DNA of 64,000 nucleotides from Mariniblastus sp038534355 (GTDB lineage: Bacteria; Planctomycetota; Planctomycetia; Pirellulales; Pirellulaceae): contig JBCAWX010000006.1 of NCBI GenBank assembly GCA_038534355.1, positions 124,001-188,000 on the forward strand, written 5' to 3'. A program made the position numbers and the translations under genes. The notes beneath the pieces are model-generated. The model made no database searches. It saw nothing but the letters and a program-made list of their open reading frames with translations, and was not told the origin of the DNA. Every line of letters begins with the position of its first letter. The stretch's first letter is position 1. This document shows, in pieces, positions 54,153-62,152 of the stretch.

Positions 54153-54920
54153 TCAGATGGTCATCGCCGCATAGCCACCATCCACAACGATTTCGGATCC
54201 TGTCATAAAGGAGCCAGCACCGGAGGCCAGTAACAGGGTTGCACCGTCAAGTTCGTTGGCGCTGCCAAACCGTTTCATCGGTGTATGTCCCATGATTTGA
54301 TCGACACGTTCAGGCGTAAGTACTTTGCGGTTTTGCTCGGCAGGAAAGAAGCCTGGCACCAACGTGTTGACTCGGATCCCCTTGGTCGCCCATTCGCGAG
54401 CGAGATTTTTGGAAATATTGTGGACCGCTGCTTTGGTCATCGAATACGTGAACACACGAGAGAGTGGAATCACACCTGACATCGACCCAACGTTGATAAT
54501 CGAGGCTTCGATGTCGTTTTCGATAAAGTATTTCCCAAACACCTGGCACGCCACAAAAACAGCCTTGGCGTTGGTCGAAAAGATCCGATCGTATTCCTCT
54601 TCGGTCACATCCAAAAACGGAGTCGCTGAGTTGGTCCCCGCACCATTAACGAGGATATCGCATCGACCTGATTTCTCGACCACAGTCCCCAACAATGACT
54701 CAAGGCTTTCACGTGAACTGACATCGGCAGCGACAAAGTACGCCTTTCCTCCGACAGCTTCAATCGCCTCGATTTTTTCGGTCGCCTTAACTTCGTTTCG
54801 ACCGACCAGCACGATACTGGCGCCCGCTCTCGCCATCGCCAAAGCCATGGCGCCACAAAGCTCGCCAGTGCCGCCGATCACGACTGCGGTTTTTCCATCG
54901 AGTGAAAACAGATCATTCAT
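54153..54920 (-). CDS. SDR-family dehydrogenase, possible fructuronate/mannonate oxidoreductase
   Basis: Classical short-chain dehydrogenase of 255 residues. The cofactor loop reads VVIGGTGELCGAMALAMA, a variant of TGxxxGxG; ILVNGAGTNS is the NAG strand; the catalytic Ser lies in NVGSMSGVIPLSR, and Tyr and Lys in YSMTKAAVHN. It ends GSEIVVDGGYAAMTI. A role with UxaE in turning fructuronate into mannonate, or as a gluconate dehydrogenase, fits the context, but SDR substrates are not read from sequence. ATG at 54920 is preceded by no strong ribosome site. Confidence 0.88.
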   Translation of the reverse strand: MNDLFSLDGKTAVVIGGTGELCGAMALAMARAGASIVLVGRNEVKATEKIEAIEAVGGKAYFVAADVSSRESLESLLGTVVEKSGRCDILVNGAGTNSATPFLDVTEEEYDRIFSTNAKAVFVACQVFGKYFIENDIEASIINVGSMSGVIPLSRVFTYSMTKAAVHNISKNLAREWATKGIRVNTLVPGFFPAEQNRKVLTPERVDQIMGHTPMKRFGSANELDGATLLLASGAGSFMTGSEIVVDGGYAAMTI

Positions 54921-54969
54921 GTTTGAGTATTCTTCGTTGAAGTTCTTAAAGTTCTAGCTGGCAATAGTT

Positions 54970-57075
54970 CTAGCTGGCCATATTTGGCAACGCGTTAACA
55001 TCCCATGGAGGCATGCCGCACTCGTGAGCGATTTCGTTAAAGGATTCAATTTCGGCCAACGAAAACAGTAGTCCGCCCGCCGCTTCGGTTTCTCGCGCGG
55101 CATTGGCTTCGATTTGCCCCGGCAATAAACAGGACTCATTGCCATGGCCAAGGATGTCCTCAAGAACCGCTTTGATATTGGTTTGCTGGTCACGGCCGCA
55201 AGCAAACAACCCTGCGTCGAGCGCCTCGGGATGAATCACTTGAAAATAGAAGTTGGTCGATGACTTGTCGTCCTGTTTGACTTCGCGTCCCCGAAGTGTG
55301 GGCAATGAACCGCCGATCAGCGCCGCGACCAATTCATTGATCAATGACAATCCATAGCCTTTGTGCGCACCGAATGGGAGCAGTGAGACGGCAAGATTGG
55401 GATCATCGGTCGGTTCTCCTTTGGCATCAACTGCAGCGCCTGGCGGAAGCTTTTTGCCTTCGCGTTTGTACTGTTGAACGCGTCCCATGGCGACAGTCGA
55501 AGTCGCCCAGTCAATAACGACCGGATAGCCAACAGCATCTTGTGTGGGAAACGCCCAACTGTGCGGGTTGGTGCCAAGCGTCGGGAACTTTCCACCAAAG
55601 GGGACAACTTCCGCCAACGTCGATGTGCAATTGGTATAGGCAATATAGCCACGAAGGGCGGCGTCCATCACGTAGCCGCCACCCCAAAGATAGTGAAACG
55701 TATTGTCGACACTAACCTGCCCCACCCCGAATTTGTCTGCCAACTCGATACATCGCTCAATCGCATCGAACGCAACCGACTGTCCCAATTTCAACTTCGC
55801 ATCCCAAATCTCTGATCCTTCAAAACGACAGGGGCGTTTTTCGATTTCCGCGCCGGGCACACATCCGCCTACCGCACTGCCAAACAGATGGTCCAAATGC
55901 AGTGCCTTGATCGCATTGTGTGTGCGAATGCCATAGTGCGATGCCATGCGGCAGAACTTGGTCGCGGCGGCCGCTTCGGATTCGCTGTACCCACGACTCA
56001 GATAAGCGGCACTGACTAACTTGTCGTGCTCTGCGGGGTCAACGATAAACATCGCGTCACCGGAAACGGCTGGGTTCGATGTCTTGGACTCGGTCACCTC
56101 TGGATCTACTGGCTCAGCCAACTTGTTTGCTTGTGCAAGCGGAGGTTCACCGGCAACAAAGGCAATCGCGTTCTTGGTCGCCATCGTTGCTTGACGGACG
56201 ACTGACTCGTAAGTTCGCGATCCGATGTGCGACGTGATAATTGTATTGGGTGTTGAAAACAAAACATGGTCCGCGGGCGGTGGTTCAACCTCCAACACAT
56301 CCGCGCCGTAACCACCCAGTTTTCCAGCATTCAACGCAGCAGCAACATCGCTGGTGTTGACGACCTCGCCACGAGCACAATTAATGATGATCGCTCCATC
56401 TTTCATCTTGGCCAGCGAAGATGCGTTGATCAAATTTTCGGTCGAGGCATCAAGAAAACAATGCAACGATACAACGTCCGACTCATACAACAGTTGGTCA
56501 ATTGACTGACACCGCTCAACACCATGCTGATCTGCAAATGCTTCGTCCCAAGAGACATCGAAGGCACAACACTCCATCCCAAAGGCAACCGCTCGTTCGA
56601 TGACCGCTTTTCCAATGCGGCCCATGCCGATAATTCCCAGACGTTTGCCAAGAATCTCATTCCCGGTCAGTCGTTTCCAATTCCCCTGCCGTGTTTCCTG
56701 ACCGACTTCAAAAATCTTTTTGGTGAGTCCCAGAATCAAACCAAAGGTATGTTCAGCGACGGTGGTGTGATTGACGCCCGGGCAAAAACCGATCGGCAAT
56801 CCTTGATCCGTCGCATATTGCTTGTCAATTTTGTCGATACCAATTCCGTACTTGGAGATCCACTTCAGGCGCGGAAGTGATTTGTCAATCACTGCAGCAG
56901 TGATGGCATCGTCACCGCAAATGAAACCGTCAAAATCACCTGCCAGTTCCAGCATTTCGTACTCGGACAACGGTCCACGCTTGCGAACCACTTCCCAGCC
57001 TTGAGCCTCAAGCAAATCATGGTGGTAACCGGGCGTATCCTGATAGGAAGTCGTCGTCAGTAAGATTCGAGTCAT
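54970..57075 (-). CDS. Fused D-2-hydroxyacid dehydrogenase and Ldh2-family dehydrogenase
   Basis: Two unrelated oxidoreductases in one 701-residue chain. Residues 1-310 are a D-2-hydroxyacid dehydrogenase: NAD site LGIIGMGRIGKAVIE (about 147-160), Arg235 in NCARGEVV, Glu264 in DVLEVEPP and His283 in TSHIGS. After a linker of about 30 residues, residues 343-700 are a malate/L-lactate/L-sulfolactate dehydrogenase-like domain (PF02615): MASHYGIRTHN, VSVDNTFHYLWGGGYVMDAA, PFGGKFPTLGTNPHSWAFPT and LLPFGAHKGYGLSLINEL. Both catalytic sets look intact, so both halves may work in one path. It is the second gene of the sugar-acid operon, three bases after the aldo/keto reductase. Confidence 0.93.
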   Translation of the reverse strand: MTRILLTTTSYQDTPGYHHDLLEAQGWEVVRKRGPLSEYEMLELAGDFDGFICGDDAITAAVIDKSLPRLKWISKYGIGIDKIDKQYATDQGLPIGFCPGVNHTTVAEHTFGLILGLTKKIFEVGQETRQGNWKRLTGNEILGKRLGIIGMGRIGKAVIERAVAFGMECCAFDVSWDEAFADQHGVERCQSIDQLLYESDVVSLHCFLDASTENLINASSLAKMKDGAIIINCARGEVVNTSDVAAALNAGKLGGYGADVLEVEPPPADHVLFSTPNTIITSHIGSRTYESVVRQATMATKNAIAFVAGEPPLAQANKLAEPVDPEVTESKTSNPAVSGDAMFIVDPAEHDKLVSAAYLSRGYSESEAAAATKFCRMASHYGIRTHNAIKALHLDHLFGSAVGGCVPGAEIEKRPCRFEGSEIWDAKLKLGQSVAFDAIERCIELADKFGVGQVSVDNTFHYLWGGGYVMDAALRGYIAYTNCTSTLAEVVPFGGKFPTLGTNPHSWAFPTQDAVGYPVVIDWATSTVAMGRVQQYKREGKKLPPGAAVDAKGEPTDDPNLAVSLLPFGAHKGYGLSLINELVAALIGGSLPTLRGREVKQDDKSSTNFYFQVIHPEALDAGLFACGRDQQTNIKAVLEDILGHGNESCLLPGQIEANAARETEAAGGLLFSLAEIESFNEIAHECGMPPWDVNALPNMAS

Positions 57076-57078
57076 GAT

Positions 57079-58029
57079 TTAGGCCTCCACGGTAGGTGCA
57101 TCGTTGTTTTCGGGGCGACCTTCGATGTAAAACCAGTTGTGAATTGGTTTGAGAATCTCAAGGACTTCCGCGAGCAATGATTCGTCGATCGGTTCATCGA
57201 TCCAGTCACACCATTGTCCAACACGATTGGGGTTGGCGGAACCGGTGATACACGTCGCGAAGTCTTCGTTGGCAATTGAATATTGAACGGCAAGTTTGGC
57301 GATATCAGACCCCGCATTAGTGCAATGTTCTGCGGCCTTTTTGCAGATTTCGCGTACTTTAGGAGTCGCTTTGTGCCACTCAGGCAATGGCGCGGTCGTG
57401 AGTAATCGCGCACTAAACGGTGCTGCGTTCATGATGCCGACACCTTTAGCTTTGAGCCAATCCGCTTCGTCGGCCAGCATCGTATTCTGAAGCGTGTAGT
57501 GATTGTATGATAGGATCACATCGAGGTCAGCCTGGGCGAGGACCTCGCGAAAGATCTTCATCGGATAACCTGACATTCCGATGAATCGAACTTTCCCCTG
57601 CTCTTTGATTCTACGCAATGCTGGAATCGTTTCATCAACCAAATACTGCAAGTCGACGTACTCTGGATCGTGACACAACACGATATCGAGGTAGTCGGTT
57701 CGCATTCGCTCCAGGCTGATGTCGATACTTTCTTCGACGCGGCGCGAAGAAAAGTCAAAGTGCTCCGGCGCGTAACGTCCAAGCTTCGTACACAACACGT
57801 ACGAATCTCGTGGAACGTCCGCCAACGCGTACCCCAGCAAGACTTCCGATTGACCACGACCGTAGTAAGGTGACGTGTCGACGACATTCATGCCGCGATC
57901 AAGCGCAGTTCTGACGCTTTTTAACGACTCCTGAATATCTACACTTCGAAATTCCGCGCCCATCGAGGAGGCACCGAAACCGAGAATCGTCAAATCGAGA
58001 CCGGTGTTACCAAGCGGTCGTTTCTTCAT
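57079..58029 (-). CDS. Aldo/keto reductase
   Basis: NADP-dependent oxidoreductase, 316 residues. Family patterns: MKKRPLGNTGLDLTILGFGA at the start, MNVVDTSPYYGRGQSEVLLG (Asp, Tyr) with Lys in LCTKLGRYAP and the His in DIVLCHDPEYVDL, then AKLAVQYSIANEDFATCITG. This sub-type recalls L-fucose/D-arabinose or galactose dehydrogenases. First gene of the sugar-acid operon, so it probably oxidises or reduces a sugar entering the path. The ATG at 58029 is unambiguous. A clear promoter was not found in the 163-base gap upstream. Confidence 0.9.
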   Translation of the reverse strand: MKKRPLGNTGLDLTILGFGASSMGAEFRSVDIQESLKSVRTALDRGMNVVDTSPYYGRGQSEVLLGYALADVPRDSYVLCTKLGRYAPEHFDFSSRRVEESIDISLERMRTDYLDIVLCHDPEYVDLQYLVDETIPALRRIKEQGKVRFIGMSGYPMKIFREVLAQADLDVILSYNHYTLQNTMLADEADWLKAKGVGIMNAAPFSARLLTTAPLPEWHKATPKVREICKKAAEHCTNAGSDIAKLAVQYSIANEDFATCITGSANPNRVGQWCDWIDEPIDESLLAEVLEILKPIHNWFYIEGRPENNDAPTVEA

Positions 58030-58192
58030 GACTGGCCTGAACTTTTGGAGCGTAAGAGCAGCTAATCAACAACACAAAGCCACACCTGCGTAGCCTTGGT
58101 TCTTAAAAGTCGTCGATGATACTCGATCGGGTCCCAGATTGCAGGCAGTACTCGATTCAATCAAGAAAAACCTGTAAACGAGTCAGATGAAT

Positions 58193-59197
58193 TCAGTCTT
58201 TTACCAACACACCGTCTCCACAAATCCGCTCCAATGAGTCGGCCACAGTTCTGGCAAATAACCGATTGCCGTTGTCATTGGGATGCAAGTTGTCGTTGCT
58301 CAACAACGAGTCTCTTGCGAACCAACTGCCAGGAGGAAAATTGGGACCCATCAGAATCGTCTTGCGGATCATGGTGTCGGCAATCAACTCCAAGTCATAC
58401 TTGGCGGCTACTTCGCGTTCAATTCCGCCCATGGGGTCCGTGATGAAACCGCGTGGAATCTCAACCAACACCACGTCGGCCCCATACGCCTGGACCCGTT
58501 CGACAATCGTTGAAAGATCCATCACGATCTCATCCCGCTGGCGTCCGTCTTTGAAGTCGTGACCACCAAGCTCGACCACAACTAATTGCGGTCGCGCCGC
58601 TTCGATCTGCGGAAGGAGCTCTGCAATGGCCTCTTCCAAAGTGCAACCGTTTCGCCCAAAGTCAAGAACGGGCACTGAGACACGGGTCTGCAACACTTCG
58701 GGATAACCATAGTCCGTCAAACTGTCGCCTAAACAGGCGATTGGACGCGTCGGCGAAAACTCAAACGGTGCAGAACGTGTTCCATCATGCCAACGCCCCA
58801 ATACAAACCAGCTAACGGCACCAAGAAGAAACAACGTGGCGGCCGTTCGAATCAACTTCGCATGAGAACGTCCCTGTGCATAAACATAAAACAAGAGATC
58901 GAAACAACCGATCGCCAACAACAATGTCGCCAGCCGCCATGTTCTCTCTGGAAATTTGACGACCAACATCACCAAGAGAATCCAGATCACAATACGAGCA
59001 AACCAATGACGTTGAGTGATCATCGCTACCGTGATCACGCCGAACCAAACAAGCAACAGCCAACCAATCAATTCTGGAAACGTCATCAGTGAAAGAAAGA
59101 TGCACAGCACGACAGCCAGCACTCGTGCAATGCGCAACACCGACTCGTTTAGCGCCGCGATGCTCGAAGTATTCGACTTTTCCAACCTTCTACCCAA
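58193..59197 (-). CDS. Membrane-bound SGNH/GDSL hydrolase
   Basis: 334-residue esterase-like protein. The first 135 residues hold about four to five hydrophobic helices (VLRIARVLAVVLCIFLSL, VWFGVITVAMITQ, IVIWILLVMLVVKF, LLLAIGCFDLLFYVY, TAATLFLLGAVSWFVLG). The soluble half has all SGNH blocks: ACLGDSLTDYGYP (Ser), the Gly in FGRNGCTLEE, LVVVELGGHDFKDG (Asn replaced by His) and NDNLHPNDNGNRLF (Asp and His). Such proteins deacylate lipids or cell-wall sugars. The start shown is a TTG without ribosome site; an internal start is possible. The 163-base gap before the aldo/keto reductase carries no recognised signal. Confidence 0.85.
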   Translation of the reverse strand: MGRRLEKSNTSSIAALNESVLRIARVLAVVLCIFLSLMTFPELIGWLLLVWFGVITVAMITQRHWFARIVIWILLVMLVVKFPERTWRLATLLLAIGCFDLLFYVYAQGRSHAKLIRTAATLFLLGAVSWFVLGRWHDGTRSAPFEFSPTRPIACLGDSLTDYGYPEVLQTRVSVPVLDFGRNGCTLEEAIAELLPQIEAARPQLVVVELGGHDFKDGRQRDEIVMDLSTIVERVQAYGADVVLVEIPRGFITDPMGGIEREVAAKYDLELIADTMIRKTILMGPNFPPGSWFARDSLLSNDNLHPNDNGNRLFARTVADSLERICGDGVLVKD

Positions 59198-59694
59198 TCA
59201 AAGAGGTTTCGCCCGATCGTCAACTGCCCCATTCACCAGCGTCGGACCACACAGTTGAAACAAGCGCAGCTCTTTGAATTGCTAAGCTGCGACAATTGCG
59301 GGGTTTGAGACGTTTGGGTTCGCGGCAATTGAGTTTAATCGATGGATCGATTTCCCGCTTCGAGAAACAGGAACCACCGTTTTTCGATCGATTTGCATTG
59401 GGTTTTGCGAACAGAATAGCGACCAGAAATTATTTCCAAAAAAGACTCAACATTCCATTTGACTTTCCCGATAACTACTTTCGGATCCCAATCGCCGAGA
59501 GGCTGGAACACGGACTGTTCCATATCAGGATAGAAGTCATGACATGACGATGGAGCGACATGTCATGACTTTTTCGTGCGCGCTGTGGAGCTATTGAGAT
59601 ACGGGCTGATTGGCTTCGGAGAGGTTAACCGCGGCTAACAACGAAACACCTTAGTTGCCACGTAAAGCGAACTTTCTGTTTCAAAATCGTTTTG
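59198..59694. other. Intergenic region with a perfect hairpin
   Basis: 497 bases between the SGNH gene (start at 59197, minus) and the end of the selenoprotein gene. Two short overlapping frames (59296-59547 plus, TTG start; 59335-59523 minus) exist but lack ribosome sites. The hairpin at 59534-59571 is the only strong element. A small RNA ending there is possible. Confidence 0.5.
59534..59575 (+). terminator. Perfect 13-base-pair hairpin followed by T-run
   Basis: AAGTCATGACATG (59534-59546) and its exact complement (59559-59571) with a 12-base loop; the plus strand continues with TTTT (five T counting stem end). That is a plus-strand terminator layout, yet no recognised plus-strand gene ends here; only the doubtful 83-codon frame does. 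Alternatively it is a repressor operator (TCATGACATGA with its mirror image). Confidence 0.55.
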
Positions 59695-60552
59695 TCAATT
59701 TGAAACAGCTTCGGTCAACGTGGAACCGCCTTTCCCTGATTTCTTGTTTGACGGCGACTCAGTCTTTTCAACAGAATCCTTCTTCTCGCCCGTTGGCTTC
59801 TTCTCATCGCCCTTCCCATCACCTTTACCGTCGCTCTTGGCAGGTCGATCCTTGGAAGCCCCATCCTTCTCTGACTTGCTGGCAGGATTCTTTTTCTCGT
59901 ACTCGGCCAACCACTTCTTGGCGTTTTCCAATCCTGGTTTGAAACCAAACGGACCTCGTCCTGCGGCCACGACAATCTTGCCAGAGGTGTCGACCACAAA
60001 GACGCGGTCTGGATGCGCGGCATAGGCTTCGTTGGTCTTGTTGTCCATCGAATCGACTAGAAATGGCATGGTCAACTGTTTGTCATCAATCAACATTTTT
60101 GCCGTGGTACAACGATCGTCATACTTAGTCTGCTGCTTGATCCCTTTCTCTTTGGCATAGCGTACGGGTCTGTTGCTGTCCGACGCATGTGCCTCGCGAA
60201 TGTAGATCATCCGAAACTCAGCAACGTCTTGATAATCCTGAAACATCTTTTCCATTGAACCAACCTGGCTCAAAAAGGGCGGTCAGGTATAGCTGCCGAA
60301 AAACAACACGACCGGTTTGGAATCCTTGAAACTTGACAACTTCGTTTCGGATTCTCCGTCGAGCGACTTCAGCGTAAAATCAGGGGCATCATCGCCAACT
60401 TTGGGCGCATTGTCGCTACGTGAGCGACGCGGACGATCCTGCTTCTGTTTCCCTTCCTGTTGGCGATCCCTTTGAGCACAACAGTCTTCCATCGGCGTGA
60501 ACAGAACACAGATCCCAACCATGCTCAACACAAATAAACCATTCTTCAACAT
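59695..60552 (-). CDS. Deiodinase-family selenoprotein with in-frame UGA (Sec)
   Basis: Exported thioredoxin-fold protein of 285 residues in a single frame containing a TGA at 60283-60285 (residue 90). The surrounding sequence VVLFFGSYT-U-PPFLSQVGSM matches the iodothyronine deiodinase active site NFGSCTUPPF. Downstream, MIYIREAHASD, LVDSMDNKTNEAY, HPDRVFVV and GRGPFGFKP also correspond to deiodinases. The start has a signal peptide (LFVLSMVGICVLFTP) and an Arg/Asp-rich linker; the last 60 residues are a Lys/Asp/Ser-rich tail. A SECIS-like hairpin lies right after the UGA. AAAGGTG precedes the ATG at 60552. Not a pseudogene: both halves stay intact in one frame. Bacterial deiodinase-like selenoproteins are known, but the substrate is not. 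Confidence 0.88.
60255..60273 (-). promoter_or_regulatory. Predicted bacterial SECIS element
   Basis: On the minus strand TTGAGCC (60273-60267) pairs with GGTTCAA (60261-60255), seven base pairs with one G-U, closing the loop AGGTT. The loop starts 16 bases after the UGA and has G as second base. Published bacterial SECIS rules, as I recall them, ask for 16-37 bases and a G in the first two loop positions. It would recruit SelB. Confidence 0.75.
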
Positions 60553-60607
60553 CACGTCACCTTTGGGTCAACTAAACGATTGAACCACCCCAAGCTTCGT
60601 ACTATTT

Positions 60608-60637
60608 AGTCTAGCTGATCTATGGACACAATGTCGA
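60608..60637 (-). promoter_or_regulatory. Possible promoter of the selenoprotein gene
   Basis: On the minus strand TCGACA (60637-60632) and TAGACT (60613-60608) with 18 bases between them. Transcription would start near 60601, leaving a leader of about 50 bases before the ATG at 60552. The -10 box matches only four of six positions, so this is a modest prediction. Confidence 0.4.
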
Positions 60638-60716
60638 TCGAATCAGGTTCTTCAACGGATTACGAGGTACCAGCTCAGGCATTGTGCCACGTGTTACTGA
60701 CGACATTATTTCGCCA

Positions 60717-61910
60717 CTATGCCAGCTCGATGGCCAAACGCCCGCAACGTTCGATTGCTGCATCAAACGGGATCAACGTTTTGACTAGTTCCTGATTTTT
60801 CCGAAACCATGAGATCAAAATCATCTGCAGATTCATTTCCATGATGTTGACAGGCAATTGATCGGGCTCCAGCATTCGTTGCTGCAAAAAATTGGCTGCA
60901 GCGGCTGCACGTTTCGGATTTTCTGGCTCGAGTGCTGAACCGACCAGACGCCCTCCTTTGAGGACCAGCCAAACGGTCCGATTTTTGCGTGCTTCAATCG
61001 GCAGCACACCATTGAACAGCGTCTTGGCACGTCTCAGCGCTTTCATCCGACGATCAAGCCACGTCAGATTGGCAAGATGATCTCGCAACACGACCGCGCG
61101 TTCGAATCGACACGCTTCAGCAGCTTGTTTCATTTCACCAGTCAGACTTAGCAACATCGTCGTGTCAACGCCTTCCACAAAACGGATCGCGCGGTCCACG
61201 TTGGCTTGGTAATTTGATCGACTGCACTTGCGCGCACAGGGCGCTGGGCAACTGCCAAGCTCAAAACGTATGCACTTGGCGGTCGCCGGGTTTTCAAACA
61301 GCTGCGGTTGTTCGTTGAACTCAAACCCCGTTTTGTCAGGACAATCGCGCAGACAAAATACTTGATTGATACTTTCGATCGCGGCGCGAAGTCGACCGGT
61401 ACCTGCGATCGGTCCAAACACGTGATTCGCTTTCTCGGTAATCCTTCGCGTAAAGAAAGCGTGTGGAGCTGGGGCGCCACTAAAACAGATAAACGCAGGT
61501 TGCCGTTTGACGGGTTGGCCTTGTGTGTTGAACTCAGGACGCCAACGATAAATCAACTCTTGTTCGCGAATCAAAGCCAATAGCTCATTGGAGATTGGTT
61601 CCCAGACCAGCGTTTGCGCGGTCTGACGAATCCGTTCCGCTTTCCCATCAGCAGGTGTTTTTGCAAAATAGGACAGCAATCGTTTGCGAAGCGATTTCGA
61701 TTTCCCGACGTAGCAAATTTGCTGGCGACCATCGAGCCAACCGTAGACGCCCGGGCATAACGGGCAATGGTCATGCAGCATGGATCGCCCTGCCATCCGT
61801 TCGTCAGGGAGCACGTGACGACGGATTCTTCCTCGAGTTTGCTGGGCAAGAATGGAAGGCCCAAACCCGGCAAATTTGGGTGAGCCCGCCGGCGCCAAAA
61901 GACTGCCCAT
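60717..61910 (-). CDS. Short UvrC-like GIY-YIG nuclease (Cho-like)
   Basis: DNA-repair nuclease of 397 residues holding only the N-terminal half of UvrC. The GIY-YIG domain is clear (PGVYGWLDG, CYVGKSKSLRKRLLSYF, then Glu in ELLALIREQELIYRW); a Cys cluster follows (CLRDC, CIRFELGSCPAPCARKC), then a UVR-type helix pair (MKQAAEACRFERAVVLRDHL). The second nuclease half (RNase H-like) and the C-terminal HhH of UvrC are missing, as in Cho. ATG at 61910 is set by a GGAGG about six bases before it; the longer frame to 62027 is rejected. It would make a 3' cut in damaged DNA, assuming UvrAB partners elsewhere. Confidence 0.88.
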   Translation of the reverse strand: MGSLLAPAGSPKFAGFGPSILAQQTRGRIRRHVLPDERMAGRSMLHDHCPLCPGVYGWLDGRQQICYVGKSKSLRKRLLSYFAKTPADGKAERIRQTAQTLVWEPISNELLALIREQELIYRWRPEFNTQGQPVKRQPAFICFSGAPAPHAFFTRRITEKANHVFGPIAGTGRLRAAIESINQVFCLRDCPDKTGFEFNEQPQLFENPATAKCIRFELGSCPAPCARKCSRSNYQANVDRAIRFVEGVDTTMLLSLTGEMKQAAEACRFERAVVLRDHLANLTWLDRRMKALRRAKTLFNGVLPIEARKNRTVWLVLKGGRLVGSALEPENPKRAAAAANFLQQRMLEPDQLPVNIMEMNLQMILISWFRKNQELVKTLIPFDAAIERCGRLAIELA

Positions 61911-62152
61911 CGTTTTCCTCCATGAACGTTGACATCGCAAATCTGGCCGAGATCCAATCCTTCTCGGGTCCGGCAGTTTACGGAAAACAGTCTCCAGAGG
62001 CAAGTTTTCCGCCGAAACGAAAGCCATTCACATGGAAAACTCGTTTGGCTCGTCGAGCCATGACCCGCTAGCAAGCCGATCAGCGTCTTTGTGAATCAAT
62101 TCGTTGAAGGCGAAATCAAACGCAACGATTCGATCAAAAACAATTCTAGAAA

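Noticed and set aside
54325..54957. 210-codon open frame on the plus strand
   Set aside because: Antisense to the SDR gene, which has all catalytic motifs.
59296..59547. 83-codon frame ending inside the hairpin at 59534-59571
   Set aside because: TTG start, no ribosome site, no recognisable features; kept only as a possible transcript.
59695..60555. Two separate genes, or a pseudogene broken by a nonsense mutation, at the TGA 60283-60285
   Set aside because: The codon falls exactly at the selenocysteine site of deiodinases, the frame is intact on both sides, the second half has no start or ribosome site of its own (only a TTG), and a SECIS-like hairpin follows.
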